Below, one piece after another: positions 24,490 through 32,957 of a stretch of DNA of 64,000 nucleotides (positions within the stretch are counted from its first letter, which is position 1; every line of letters begins with the position of its first letter). The notes under the pieces were generated by a model. It saw nothing but the letters and a program-made list of their open reading frames with translations. It was not told where the DNA came from and did not search any database. Source of the DNA: JBEKHT01 sp049516595 (lineage in GTDB: Bacteria > Chloroflexota > Anaerolineae > Anaerolineales > RBG-16-64-43); NCBI GenBank assembly GCA_049516595.1, contig JBEKSY010000004.1, forward strand, positions 62,001 to 126,000, in the 5' to 3' direction. A program made the position numbers and the translations under genes.

Positions 24490-27400
24490 TCAAACAACCA
24501 GGTTAATCAGCCGGTCCGGGACAAAAATGCTCTGGCGCGGCGCTTTCCCTCCCAGCCACTTGGCCACGCTTTCCAGTTGCAAAGCAGCCTCGAGCGCCTT
24601 CGCCTGAGCGATTCCCGCGGGCACCTGCAAGCGGTCGCGCACCCGACCATTGACCTGGACAACCAGGGTGATGATCTCGTCCTCGGCCAGTTGCGGGTCG
24701 AATTCCGGCCATGGTTGCTGATGGATCGAGTATTCCCTCCCCAAGCGAGACCAGACCTCCTCGGACAGGAAGGGGGCAATCGGGGCGAGAAGGAGCAGCA
24801 ATCCGTCTTGGGCCTCTTGGAAGGCTTCATCGCTCACGGGTTGAGATTGCGCATCATAGAGAGCGTTGGTAAGCTCCATCAGCGCGGAGATGACCGTGTT
24901 GAACCGGAACCCCTCGATATCGGCGGACACTTTGCGAATGGTTTTGTGCAGCTTACGCCGCAGGCTTCGATCGGCCAGCCCGGTCGGGTCTGCCGGCTTC
25001 GGCCGCGGGCTCGGACGCAGCAGCAAATCCCACGCTCGCCGCAGCCAGCGGTGCGTCCCCGACAGCCCGTTGGTGTTCCAGGCCGTCGTCTGCTCAAAGT
25101 CGCTGATAAACATCTCATAGGCGCGCAGCGCGTCGCCTCCGTAGTCCCTCACCACCTCGTCCGGAGTGATCACGTTGCCCTTGCTCTTGGACATCCGCTC
25201 CTTGCCATCCGGAGCCAGGATCACGCCCTGATTGCGCAGCCGACGAAAGGGCTCGAGGAAAGGGAGATGCCCCAGGTCGTGAAGCGCTTTCGTCCAAAAG
25301 CGAGCGTAGAGCAAGTGCATGACAGCGTGTTCGGCGCCGCCCACGTACGTGTCCACCGGCAACCAGTACGAAACCAGCTTTTTCCCGAACGCAGCCTGCT
25401 CGTTGCGAGGGTCGGCAAAGCGCAGGTAATACCAGGAGGAGCAGGCGAACGTGCCCATAGTATCCGTCTCGCGCGCGCCCTTTGTTCCGTCCGGCAGACG
25501 CACGCTCACGAACCGTGGGATGCCTGCCAGCGGAGATTCCCCAGTCCCGGTCGGTTCGTAGCTTTCGACCTCGGGCAGCCGCACGGGAAGGTCCGCCTCC
25601 GGCACCGGCACCTCCCCTTCCCGCGTGTGGAGGATGGGGATGGGGGTTCCCCAATAGCGTTGCCGGCTGATCCCCCAATCCCGAAGCTTGTAGTTCACCT
25701 TGCGCCTACCCTTGCCCGTGGCCTCCAGCCATTCGGTGACCTGGGTTGCGGCCATCTCGCCCGGGGTCCCAGTGAATCGGTCCGAGTTGATCATCGCGCC
25801 GTATTCCGCGTGGAAGAGAACATCGCGGTAGAACTCTACGGCATAGAGCATCTCCATCACGCTTCGCTTGCCACGCACATCCGGTTCGAGTTCATGACAC
25901 CGTCTCAGAATGCGTTCTTCGCTTTCGGCCGTTCCCCAGACTTCGGTCCCATCTGCAAAAATGAACAGCCAGTGGGTCCCCACAACCTCATTCCAAGAGT
26001 CGGGCCGAACAAACCTGCGCGCAAGTTCGATGTAGCGGTTTATCTTCTCGGGCGGGATGCTCACGTAGAGGGACCCCATGCGCTCCTCGAAGGGGATCCC
26101 TTCGTCGCGTAGGGCCTCCGCGAAACCCTCTTTCATGGTTCCACCCAGGGCGAACGACTTCGTCCGCTGATCCGGACGATCGATCACCGGCAGGATGGGG
26201 AGCCCGTACTTTAGGGCGAATTGAAAGTCCCTTTCATCGTGTCCGGGCACAGCCATGATGGCCCCGGTGCCGTAGGTGAGGAGCACATAGTCAGCCACCC
26301 AGACCGGGATGCGTTGACGGTTCACCGGATTGAGGGCGAAGGCTCCTGTGAACACCCCTGTCTTCTCCTTCTCTGCCGCTACCCGATCCACCTCGGATTT
26401 TGTCCGGGCCTGCCGGACGTACGCCTGCACTTCAGCCCTCTGGCCAGGGGAGGTCAATTGGTCAACCAGAGGATGTTCGGGGGAGAGAACCATGAACGTG
26501 GCTCCCCACAGCGTGTCGGGGCGGGTCGTGAAGACACGCAGCATGCCGGCCGTGGTCTCGAAATCCACCTCGGCTCCCTGGCTGCGCCCAATCCAGTTCC
26601 GCTGCATGATTTTGATGTGCTCGGGCCAATCGATGCCATCCAGGTCGGCCAGCAGCCTCTCGGCATAAGCCGTGATTCGGAAAAACCATTGCATCAGGAC
26701 TTTCTTCTCGACCAGCGCCCCGCTGCGCCAACCGCGGCCATCAATCACCTCTTCATTGGCCAGCACGGTCTTGTCCACCGGATCCCAGTTGACGAGTGCG
26801 GGTGCGCGGTAAGCCAGACGGAAGTGGCTGAGGAACTCCGAGTGCTCCTTTGCCCCCATGCCCTTCCACTGTCGCGCGGTCAAGGGCTCGGCGCCGGGGA
26901 TGCCTCGCGTCCCGTTGCGAGCCAGTTCCGCCTCAAGCTTGCGGATCGGCACGGCCCGGTCCAGGCGCGGGTCATACCAGGCCTTGTAGAGTTGGAGGAA
27001 GATCCATTGGGTCCAGCGGTAGTATTCGGGCTTGGAGGAGTTGATCTCGCGGCTCCAGTCATAGGAGATGCCGATCAAGCCAAACTGCCGCTTGTAGTTG
27101 GCAGAATACTGGGCGATCAGTCTCGCTGGGTTCGTCTTCATCTTAAGGGCCGCGTTCTCTGCGGGTAGGCCAAAAGCATCCCAACCCATCGGGTGCAGGA
27201 CGTTGTAGCCCCGCATCCGGTGATAGCGGCTAAGCACGTCCGTGGGAACGTAGTTGCGGCAGTGGCCGACGCTCAGTCCATCCCCGGAGGGATAGGGGAA
27301 GAAATCGAGTATGTACACCTTCGGCCGCTCATCGGGGCGGCCCGTGCGGTAGAGAGCATCGCGTCCCCATTGCTCCATCCACCGGGCTTCGAATTCCAGA

Positions 27401-27663
27401 GGCTGGTATTCTGGCGAGGCCGAAAAAGGGCCAATTCGGTCGGCCCTCGCACGGGCAACGCCCCTCTTCGCGCGCGGGCCGCCAGCCGCGCGAGGGGCGA
27501 CCCGGGCCGTCTTCGACGGCCTTGCCGTTCTGCGGGCTGCCTCCTTCGAGCTCGACCGGCGCGGATGAGCGGGCTTGGAGGAATGTCCCCGCGATCTGAC
27601 CTTGCCTCCCGCCACCTTGTTTTGGCTCGCCTTGTGCGGCTTTCTCCTGTCGATTCCCGCCAT
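24490..27663 (-). CDS. leuS: Leucyl-tRNA synthetase
   Basis: Charges tRNA-Leu with leucine. 1,057 residues. The catalytic core begins at about 86 (YQPLEFEARWMEQWG). The HIGH-region reads PYPSGDGLSVGHCRNY, so the first His of HIGH is Ser. The KMSKS motif is ERMSKSKGN. The CP1 editing domain lies about 290-480. The C-terminal anticodon and LeuS-specific domain ends with DRLINLVV. An extra N-terminal tail of about 80 residues, rich in Lys, Arg, Ala and Ser, precedes the core. Start ATG 27663 has AGGAGAGG upstream. A T-box leader lies directly before it, so expression responds to uncharged tRNA-Leu. Confidence 0.97.
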   Translation of the reverse strand: MAGIDRRKPHKASQNKVAGGKVRSRGHSSKPAHPRRSSSKEAARRTARPSKTARVAPRAAGGPRAKRGVARARADRIGPFSASPEYQPLEFEARWMEQWGRDALYRTGRPDERPKVYILDFFPYPSGDGLSVGHCRNYVPTDVLSRYHRMRGYNVLHPMGWDAFGLPAENAALKMKTNPARLIAQYSANYKRQFGLIGISYDWSREINSSKPEYYRWTQWIFLQLYKAWYDPRLDRAVPIRKLEAELARNGTRGIPGAEPLTARQWKGMGAKEHSEFLSHFRLAYRAPALVNWDPVDKTVLANEEVIDGRGWRSGALVEKKVLMQWFFRITAYAERLLADLDGIDWPEHIKIMQRNWIGRSQGAEVDFETTAGMLRVFTTRPDTLWGATFMVLSPEHPLVDQLTSPGQRAEVQAYVRQARTKSEVDRVAAEKEKTGVFTGAFALNPVNRQRIPVWVADYVLLTYGTGAIMAVPGHDERDFQFALKYGLPILPVIDRPDQRTKSFALGGTMKEGFAEALRDEGIPFEERMGSLYVSIPPEKINRYIELARRFVRPDSWNEVVGTHWLFIFADGTEVWGTAESEERILRRCHELEPDVRGKRSVMEMLYAVEFYRDVLFHAEYGAMINSDRFTGTPGEMAATQVTEWLEATGKGRRKVNYKLRDWGISRQRYWGTPIPILHTREGEVPVPEADLPVRLPEVESYEPTGTGESPLAGIPRFVSVRLPDGTKGARETDTMGTFACSSWYYLRFADPRNEQAAFGKKLVSYWLPVDTYVGGAEHAVMHLLYARFWTKALHDLGHLPFLEPFRRLRNQGVILAPDGKERMSKSKGNVITPDEVVRDYGGDALRAYEMFISDFEQTTAWNTNGLSGTHRWLRRAWDLLLRPSPRPKPADPTGLADRSLRRKLHKTIRKVSADIEGFRFNTVISALMELTNALYDAQSQPVSDEAFQEAQDGLLLLLAPIAPFLSEEVWSRLGREYSIHQQPWPEFDPQLAEDEIITLVVQVNGRVRDRLQVPAGIAQAKALEAALQLESVAKWLGGKAPRQSIFVPDRLINLVV

Positions 27664-27724
27664 GTCGCCTCTCCTGGGCTTCTCAGACCTTGTCGTGCTC
27701 GGCCCGCCGTGCCCACGCTACAAA

Positions 27725-28060
27725 AGGAAAAGCCTCCCATCGCTCAGGGGCGAAGGGAGGCTCCGCGGTACCACCCTGATACCCCTCCCGGAATTGCACC
27801 CGGAGGGGCACTCATCGCGATAACGGGCATGCCCGCTGCAGGCTCACCGCCCCTTCCGCGGGTGCGGTTCACTTGCAGTTGCCGGCCTGGTCTCTCACCC
27901 AGGCCTGGACCGGCGAGTTCGGCCTCGCTGCGCTCCGCAGGCGCAATGTGGGGCTCTCATCCGGATTGACTGCCCCCCTCTCCCCACTTGCTGGCGGATG
28001 GCCTACCACCTCTCTTGGAGGTTATTCCGGCTCGTCTCCGACCATTCTCGATTGTTAAGG
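27725..28060 (-). promoter_or_regulatory. T-box riboswitch controlling leuS
   Basis: Read leftward the leader has the T-box sequence AGGGTGGTACCGCGG (27776-27762), followed by a terminator: GAGCCTCCC and its complement flank a loop, and TTTTCCTTTT follows (27735-27726). Upstream is a stem I with the AGAGAGG bulge region near 28015. The base of stem I can pair GCCGG with CCGGT. A CTC codon (27917-27915) in GAACTCGCC sits where the specifier is expected and fits leucine. UGGU of the T-box would pair with the tRNA-Leu ACCA end. Antitermination on uncharged tRNA-Leu is established for this class. Confidence 0.9.
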
Positions 28061-28071
28061 GTCGTGCTCAG

Positions 28072-28145
28072 TGGACCCAGAGGGATTCGAACCCTCGACC
28101 TTCTCAATGCCATTGAGACGCGCTCCCAAACTGCGCTATGGGCCC
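28072..28145 (-). tRNA. tRNA-Ala (anticodon GGC)
   Basis: Read leftward: acceptor GGGCCCA/TGGGTCC with the G3-U70 wobble that marks alanine tRNAs, D-arm, anticodon stem TCTCA/TGAGA with loop ATGGCAT, T-arm GGTTCGAAT, discriminator A. CCA is not encoded. It lies just upstream of the leuS leader and 51 nt downstream of a second tRNA-Ala. Confidence 0.95.
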
Positions 28146-28196
28146 AATCCTCGCAACTTGTTGATTCTACCCGTCCAGGGGCGAAGCGTCAACGAG

Positions 28197-28269
28197 TGGA
28201 CCTGGAGGGATTCGAACCCTCGACCTCTTCAGTGCGATTGAAGCGCGCTCCCAACTGCGCTACAGGCCC
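28197..28269 (-). tRNA. tRNA-Ala (anticodon CGC)
   Basis: Read leftward: acceptor GGGCCTG/CAGGTCC with G3-U70, anticodon stem CTTCA/TGAAG and loop ATCGCAC, T-arm GGTTCGAAT, discriminator A. The D-arm and T-arm are very similar to the adjacent tRNA-Ala(GGC), suggesting duplication followed by anticodon change. Confidence 0.95.
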
Positions 28270-28384
28270 ATGCGGCTCACGGGATTCCAGCTTCCAGTGA
28301 CATTCTACCCCGCGGCCGAAACGGATGTCAAGCGATTGGCTCGCTGGTAGAATTGTATCCATTCCAAGACTACCCGGAGAGAGC

Positions 28385-29800
28385 ATGGGGAACCGCTCAA
28401 TTGCTTCCGACTTTTCGATCGCCCCTCCTCGGGATCTGCGAGATTGTCCCTGGTGGAAGCCTAAGACCGTCTCCCTGGTGGGGTCTATCCCCGCCCAGGA
28501 CCGCATCCTGCAACGCTTCGTACCTCAGCTCCTTCAATCCTTCCGGGAACAAGGGCACGAGGTTCTCCCAAAGTCCGACGGAGGGGTGAATCTCCTGCTC
28601 TCCTTCGGCAATATCCCGGACGGCTCCTCCCCAACGGCCGAGCGCGTCCCGGAGCGGGACCTTCCCTTGGCATTGACCCTGATGCGCGAATTCGGTCTGA
28701 AACGCCGCCCGGACAATCTCGTCCTGCTCGTGTCGATCCCCGAACGCTTGAGCACTCGCCCGCACCTGGAGGTGGCGGAGCTCGCCCGGCTGGCCATGGC
28801 TCGAATGGGATCTCCCAAAATGGTCTTCCTCAGCGGGGACCGGGAAACGGGAAACCTCTTCGAGACAACCTTCTGCACGCTCGAGGGAGGGCACCCGTCC
28901 GACACGCAGCAGCTCGCCGAGCGCTTGCGCGATCGCCTCGTCACCTCCGCCTCAGCCAAGGAGATCGGGGCCGACTACGAAGTGCGCGAGGGAGCCGTGA
29001 CGCGTGAGCGGTGGGAGTGCTCTCCGATCCCCAGCGTTCTGGTGGAGGCGGGCAAACGCATGGACCGGCTCCAGCTTCTCCCCGCTCCCAAGCGAATTGG
29101 AGAATATGTTTCCGGGAAAATGGCCAGGATTTACGAACACTACCTCGGCATGAAGGGCTTCAGCGAGGGGATGCTCTTCGCCTATGACCCAGGAACCCAG
29201 ACCATGATGGTTACCGCCTCCGGGAGCTGGGACGTGGACAAGCGGGCATTGCAGCCCGATGAGGTGGTGATGGTTGGCGGCCTGAAGGACGGAAAACTGC
29301 AGGTTCTTGCTCCGCCCGGCGTGCGCACCAAGGGACCCTCGGTCGAGGCCTTGGAGATGTTCAGCTTGCTTCAGTCCGTCCCGCGCGTGCGAGTCAGGGA
29401 GGCGGCTCCCGGCGCGTGGCGATTGGATCCCGCGGGGACCGTCGAGGTACCGCTCATCCGTGCGGGGATCCATGTGCACGTCGGGGTGAATTCAGCTGAT
29501 GAATACTGGATTGAGAGCATCCCCGCCAACCGCAAGCTCTACCCATACGGGTTTGGGTGCGGCACGGACCTGATGTGCGGCCTGGCGCAGGATGCCGCTC
29601 GGCGCTCACGAGCCATCTCCGACCCGGCCGACCCTCGGGCCTACGTGCGGTGGCCGATGCTGTATCACGGAGACACTGCGATTGAGCTCTGGAAACCCGG
29701 CGTTCCCGACACCCCCTTGCAAGGACTTCTCGACCTTTATGATCCCACCAAGGTCCGAGCCATCCTCTATTCGCCAGACCACATCGATCAGCCAGTCTGA
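28385..29800 (+). CDS. Conserved-looking protein of unknown function
   Basis: 471 residues, soluble, no signal peptide or membrane segment. I do not recognise its family. The N-terminal 180 residues look like a Rossmann-type alpha/beta region (KTVSLVGSIPAQDRIL, LVLLVSIPER, KMVFLSGDRETGN). The C-terminal part has KGFSEGMLFAYDPGTQTM, IRAGIHVHVGVNSADEYW and a Cys-containing GFGCGTDLMCGLAQDA. The frame is long and its codon use like real genes, so it is coding with good confidence. Start ATG 28385 has GGAGAG 6 nt upstream and a TAGAAT box at 28348. It diverges from the tRNA-Ala pair. Confidence 0.8.
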   Translation: MGNRSIASDFSIAPPRDLRDCPWWKPKTVSLVGSIPAQDRILQRFVPQLLQSFREQGHEVLPKSDGGVNLLLSFGNIPDGSSPTAERVPERDLPLALTLMREFGLKRRPDNLVLLVSIPERLSTRPHLEVAELARLAMARMGSPKMVFLSGDRETGNLFETTFCTLEGGHPSDTQQLAERLRDRLVTSASAKEIGADYEVREGAVTRERWECSPIPSVLVEAGKRMDRLQLLPAPKRIGEYVSGKMARIYEHYLGMKGFSEGMLFAYDPGTQTMMVTASGSWDVDKRALQPDEVVMVGGLKDGKLQVLAPPGVRTKGPSVEALEMFSLLQSVPRVRVREAAPGAWRLDPAGTVEVPLIRAGIHVHVGVNSADEYWIESIPANRKLYPYGFGCGTDLMCGLAQDAARRSRAISDPADPRAYVRWPMLYHGDTAIELWKPGVPDTPLQGLLDLYDPTKVRAILYSPDHIDQPV

Positions 29801-29910
29801 CCTCAACTCCTTTGGAAGCGGATTCCGCCACTTGCCAAACAGCCAGTGACCTCGGGGCCGGATTCTCCTGGAGGAGACCGGCGGCAAGGGGGATAGTCTC
29901 TGCTGTCTCC

Positions 29911-30837
29911 TCAGCCGAGCTGCGGCATCAGGTCATTGGCCATTAGCTCGAGGGTTTCCTGATCGTTATTGGGGCCGCGGAAAATGCAGAGCTGGATCCC
30001 CACCTGCTCATATTCGGCCAGGAGCTCCGCGGCACGGGAGATGGTCATCAAATCCGGCGCAGTCGGAGGGATTCCCATCCGCTCGGCCTTAAGCTTAAGC
30101 GCCTGCTCGTCACGCCCCAAGACCAGGCTGGTTAGGCAAGTTCGCTCGATTTGGTCATAGTCACGTCCTTCCGCCTCGCAGTGTCGGCGGAGAACCTCGA
30201 GCTTGTGACGTACCTGGGGCGGACTCCCAAACAGATTGCAGGCGTCGGCGTGTCGCGCTACAACGCGCAGGGTCAGCTGTTCACCGCCACCGCCAATCAT
30301 CACCGGTGGGTGGGGTTTCTGCACCGGCTTGGGCTCGAGGATGGCTTCCTGGATATGAAAATAGCGGCCATCGAACGTGGCCCGTGGCTGGGCCCACATG
30401 GCCTTGATCAAGCGTACGGCCTCTTCCAGCTGGCGAATGCGAGTGGCCGGCCGCGGAGGGAACTCCCAGCCGTATTGCTTGTATTCCTTCTCATACCAGC
30501 CGGCGCCAATGCCCAGGGTGAGGCGACCTCGGCTAATGATGTCCACGGTGGAAGCCATCTTGGCCAGCAGGGCCGGATTGCGATAGGCAACCGAGGACAC
30601 GAGCACGCCTAGTCGAGTCTTCTGGGTAACGGAGGCAAGGGCCGACAGAGTCATCCAGCTCTCCAGGAAGGGCTGGTCAGGGTCGCCGACATTGGGAATC
30701 TGAATCAAGTGGTCCATCACGCTGAACCAGGCAAACCCGTGATTCTCCGCCCACTGAGCTTTGCGCTTGAGAGCCTCGAAAGCCTCGTAGGGGCCGCCAG
30801 GGTATTGCCAGGAAGGGTTGTGAATTCCAAGTTGCAC
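29911..30837 (-). CDS. LLM-class F420-dependent oxidoreductase
   Basis: Luciferase-like TIM-barrel flavin/F420 enzyme, about 308 residues. Family features: LGIHNPSWQYPGGPYEA at the N-terminus, GFAWFSVMDHLIQIPNVGD, RLGVLVSSVAYRNPALLAKMASTVDIISRGRLTLGIGAGWYEKEY (the LLM signature), and PPVMIGGGGEQLTLRVVARHAD. This resembles the TIGR03560 F420-dependent group. Substrate unknown. The start is GTG 30837, with AAGGAGG about 7 nt upstream; the longer frame to 31029 lacks family similarity. A second LLM protein lies 1.2 kb away. Confidence 0.88.
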   Translation of the reverse strand: MQLGIHNPSWQYPGGPYEAFEALKRKAQWAENHGFAWFSVMDHLIQIPNVGDPDQPFLESWMTLSALASVTQKTRLGVLVSSVAYRNPALLAKMASTVDIISRGRLTLGIGAGWYEKEYKQYGWEFPPRPATRIRQLEEAVRLIKAMWAQPRATFDGRYFHIQEAILEPKPVQKPHPPVMIGGGGEQLTLRVVARHADACNLFGSPPQVRHKLEVLRRHCEAEGRDYDQIERTCLTSLVLGRDEQALKLKAERMGIPPTAPDLMTISRAAELLAEYEQVGIQLCIFRGPNNDQETLELMANDLMPQLG

Positions 30838-31132
30838 AGAATCCTCCTTGTCAGGATCTTGCCAATACCAGGGCCGGACCGACCGTCCGACGGCGCTGGG
30901 GATCAGGCAGTCACGGGCCTCGCCGCCCGGCTCCGAGCCGCTGGAGCCACGGGGCTCGCGAACGATTGTCCCGGCGAAGCCTACCTCTTGAGAGATGTCC
31001 CAGCCCCTGTCTCCTCCCCCGTGGGGCAATCTCCCAATGTCTCATTGCCCCGCCCGGCGGCTCCCGGCTGGGGGAAGGGAACCTTGCTTGCAGCGAGCCG
31101 TCCTTGCCCTCAAGGATCCGGCCCTTCCGCGG

Positions 31133-31750
31133 TCACGGGTCGCCCCGGTCCTCCGCCTCAAGCCGGGCAAAGCCCCGCTGGAAGACCTCGTAGGGTTGCG
31201 CTCCGACCACGGCGAAGCGCCCGTTCAGGATATAGGTGGGCACAGCCTCAATCTCAAGCGCCCGCGCCTGGGCGATCTGCTGTTCGACCACGGGAGTGAA
31301 TTTCCCGCTCTCGACCTGATGCCGTATTTCGTCTGCCTCAAGCCCCACCTCTTCCGCGGCAGATTCCAGAACCTCCCAGCAGCTGAGGTCCTCACCTTCG
31401 CTAAAGTACTTGTGAAAGACGAGGCGGTGGAATTCCTCCAATTTGCCTTGCGCCCTCGCATACTCCGTGGCTTCATGGGCCAGGCGCGTATTTGGGATTC
31501 GTGATGGAAACACCATGCTCAGGCCGCTGTCCCGGGCCATCTGCCTCAGCCGCTCTTGCGTGCTGGCCATGCGCGACCGCACGTACTCGGACAACTCCAA
31601 CCCTTCCGGAGGCGTGTCCGGCCTCAGGTAGAACGGGCGCCAATCTACTTGTACCTCTCGTTCCCGTTTCATCCGCTCGACCACACCCTGGCCGACATAG
31701 CACCACGGTCAGACGTAGTCGGAGTATATGACCAATTGAATCCTAGTCAT
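31133..31750 (-). CDS. FrnE/DsbA-family oxidoreductase with in-frame TGA (candidate selenoprotein)
   Basis: Thioredoxin-fold DsbA/FrnE-like protein of 205 codons. From ATG 31750 the product reads MTRIQLVIYSDYV-TGA-PWCYVGQGVVERM. Relatives have SDxxCPWCYxG here, so the TGA (31711-31709) replaces the first active-site Cys, giving U-P-W-C if read as selenocysteine. After it the frame is open to 31133, with MVFPSRIPNTRLAHEATEYAR and AVPTYILNGRFAVVGAQPYEVF (cis-Pro), typical of the family. AAGGA lies 6 nt before the ATG, so the part before the TGA looks genuinely translated. A hairpin follows the TGA. Alternatives: a pseudogene or sequencing error changing TGC to TGA, or initiation at GTG 31684, which would lack the active site. 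It lies between the two LLM genes. Confidence 0.75.
31677..31711 (-). promoter_or_regulatory. Candidate bacterial SECIS element
   Basis: After the TGA (31711-31709) and 13 nt of spacer, TCGGCCA (31695-31689) pairs with TGGTCGA (31683-31677) around a GGGTG loop (31688-31684). The stem has 7 pairs including one G-U. The loop starts 20 nt after the TGA. Bacterial SECIS elements are coding-region hairpins just after the UGA with a G/GU-containing apical loop, so position and loop fit. This has not been computed by a folding program. Confidence 0.55.
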
Positions 31751-32084
31751 GGCAATTCCTTAGAGTAGGATCATGATGCCGCAGGAGACCCGGATCGCTT
31801 AGTTGACCCAGCTTCCCGCAGAGAGGTGATCGGCGACGAGAGCAGCGCCGCCCTCCCGTTCTAATTCTGCGGCATTCATCCGTACGTTTTCGCGGATTAG
31901 GTGGATCTTGCGAATCACAACGATCCCCGGGAAAGGCATCCGCCCGCTGGGCTGGCCAGGCCAGCGGCCATAGGCCGCACCCTGAAAGAGGGCCTCACCC
32001 GAGACATCACCTCGGTGGGAGGTATTGCGAATAGTTCGCTCGTCTGATATTCCATCACCCACGAGGGTTGCCTGTTCTCTCTGC
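31751..32084. other. Intergenic stretch without a supported gene
   Basis: 334 bp between the start of the FrnE-like gene and the end of the leftward LLM gene. One leftward open frame crosses it (31799-32170) but it overlaps the LLM gene, and its product shows no family I recognise. Confidence 0.4.
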
Positions 32085-32957
32085 TCAAGCTGAGGCGACG
32101 GCATCTCGCAGCCGATCGACTTGATCCAGGGCTGGAATGGTAGGCCAGAAGATAAGTTCATCCGCGCCAATGCCCTCGAAGCCTCGGACTGCGGATTGCA
32201 CCGCGGTCTCCGAAGTGGGGAACGACTTGGCGATCATCTCAGCATTCGGCCCTAGGTAGCGATAGTAGTCGAGCAGGTTCGGAGAGCCGCGCTCGGCCGC
32301 ATTGGGACCAAGCGCATAGTAGACGGCGCAAACCAGCCTCGGCTTGCCTTTTCTTGCCGCCTCCTTCCAGGCTGCCTCTACCAGGCTGTAGCTCTCGCGA
32401 ACCCGGTCGGGATTGCCGCCTCCGCCGGAGATGTAGCCATCGGCCAGCCGCCCAGCTCGACGCAAGGCATTGGGCCGGTAGCCGCCGATGAGGACCGGAG
32501 GCCCGCCCACCTGAACCGGTTGCGGCCCGACCGGATGAATACCCTCCTCGGGGGGCTGCCCAGCCCAAATACGTTTCATCAAGGCCAGCTGGTCCTCAAA
32601 TCGCTTTCCGCGTTTCTTGTATGCCGCTGGCGCAATTTGAAAATCATCCTCGCGACTTCCGACCCCCATTCCCAGCGTCAGACGGCCTCCGGAAAGTGCA
32701 TCCAGCGTTGCTGCCTGCTTGGCCAGAACACCCGCATTGCGCAGCGGCGCAATCAGGATCGTCGTCATCAGTCGCACTCGACGAGTCACCCCCGCAACAG
32801 CCGCCAGGGTGATGAGGGACTCGTAGTTGCCATAGGCCAGCCGGTCGATGAGACTCAGGCTGGAGAAAGTCCCCGAGTCCGCCCGCCGCGCCCACTCGAG
32901 GATTAGGTCCCCCTTTACGTCGAGCAGAGTTGTAGGTAGCCCGATGCCGATGTCCAT
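32085..32957 (-). CDS. LLM-class flavin-dependent oxidoreductase
   Basis: Luciferase-like monooxygenase-family TIM barrel, 290 residues. It starts MDIGIGLPTTLLDVKGDLIL and has SLIDRLAYGNYESLITLAAVAG, RVRLMTTILIAPLRNAGVLAKQAATLDALSGGRLTLGMGVGSREDDF (family signature) and PPVLIGGYRPNALRRAGRLADGYI. Cofactor may be FMN or F420. Substrate unknown. Start ATG 32957, with GAGGAAAAC just upstream. It is a distant paralogue of the LLM protein at 30837-29911, with the candidate selenoprotein between them. Confidence 0.87.
   Translation of the reverse strand: MDIGIGLPTTLLDVKGDLILEWARRADSGTFSSLSLIDRLAYGNYESLITLAAVAGVTRRVRLMTTILIAPLRNAGVLAKQAATLDALSGGRLTLGMGVGSREDDFQIAPAAYKKRGKRFEDQLALMKRIWAGQPPEEGIHPVGPQPVQVGGPPVLIGGYRPNALRRAGRLADGYISGGGGNPDRVRESYSLVEAAWKEAARKGKPRLVCAVYYALGPNAAERGSPNLLDYYRYLGPNAEMIAKSFPTSETAVQSAVRGFEGIGADELIFWPTIPALDQVDRLRDAVASA

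Noticed and set aside
24112..26112. 666-codon rightward frame opposite leuS
   Set aside because: Shadow of leuS; the product has no recognisable motif and leuS is certain.
31133..31684. Shorter FrnE-like protein starting at GTG 31684
   Set aside because: It lacks the active-site motif and a Shine-Dalgarno site, while the upstream ATG has a good one. The longer TGA-containing reading explains more.
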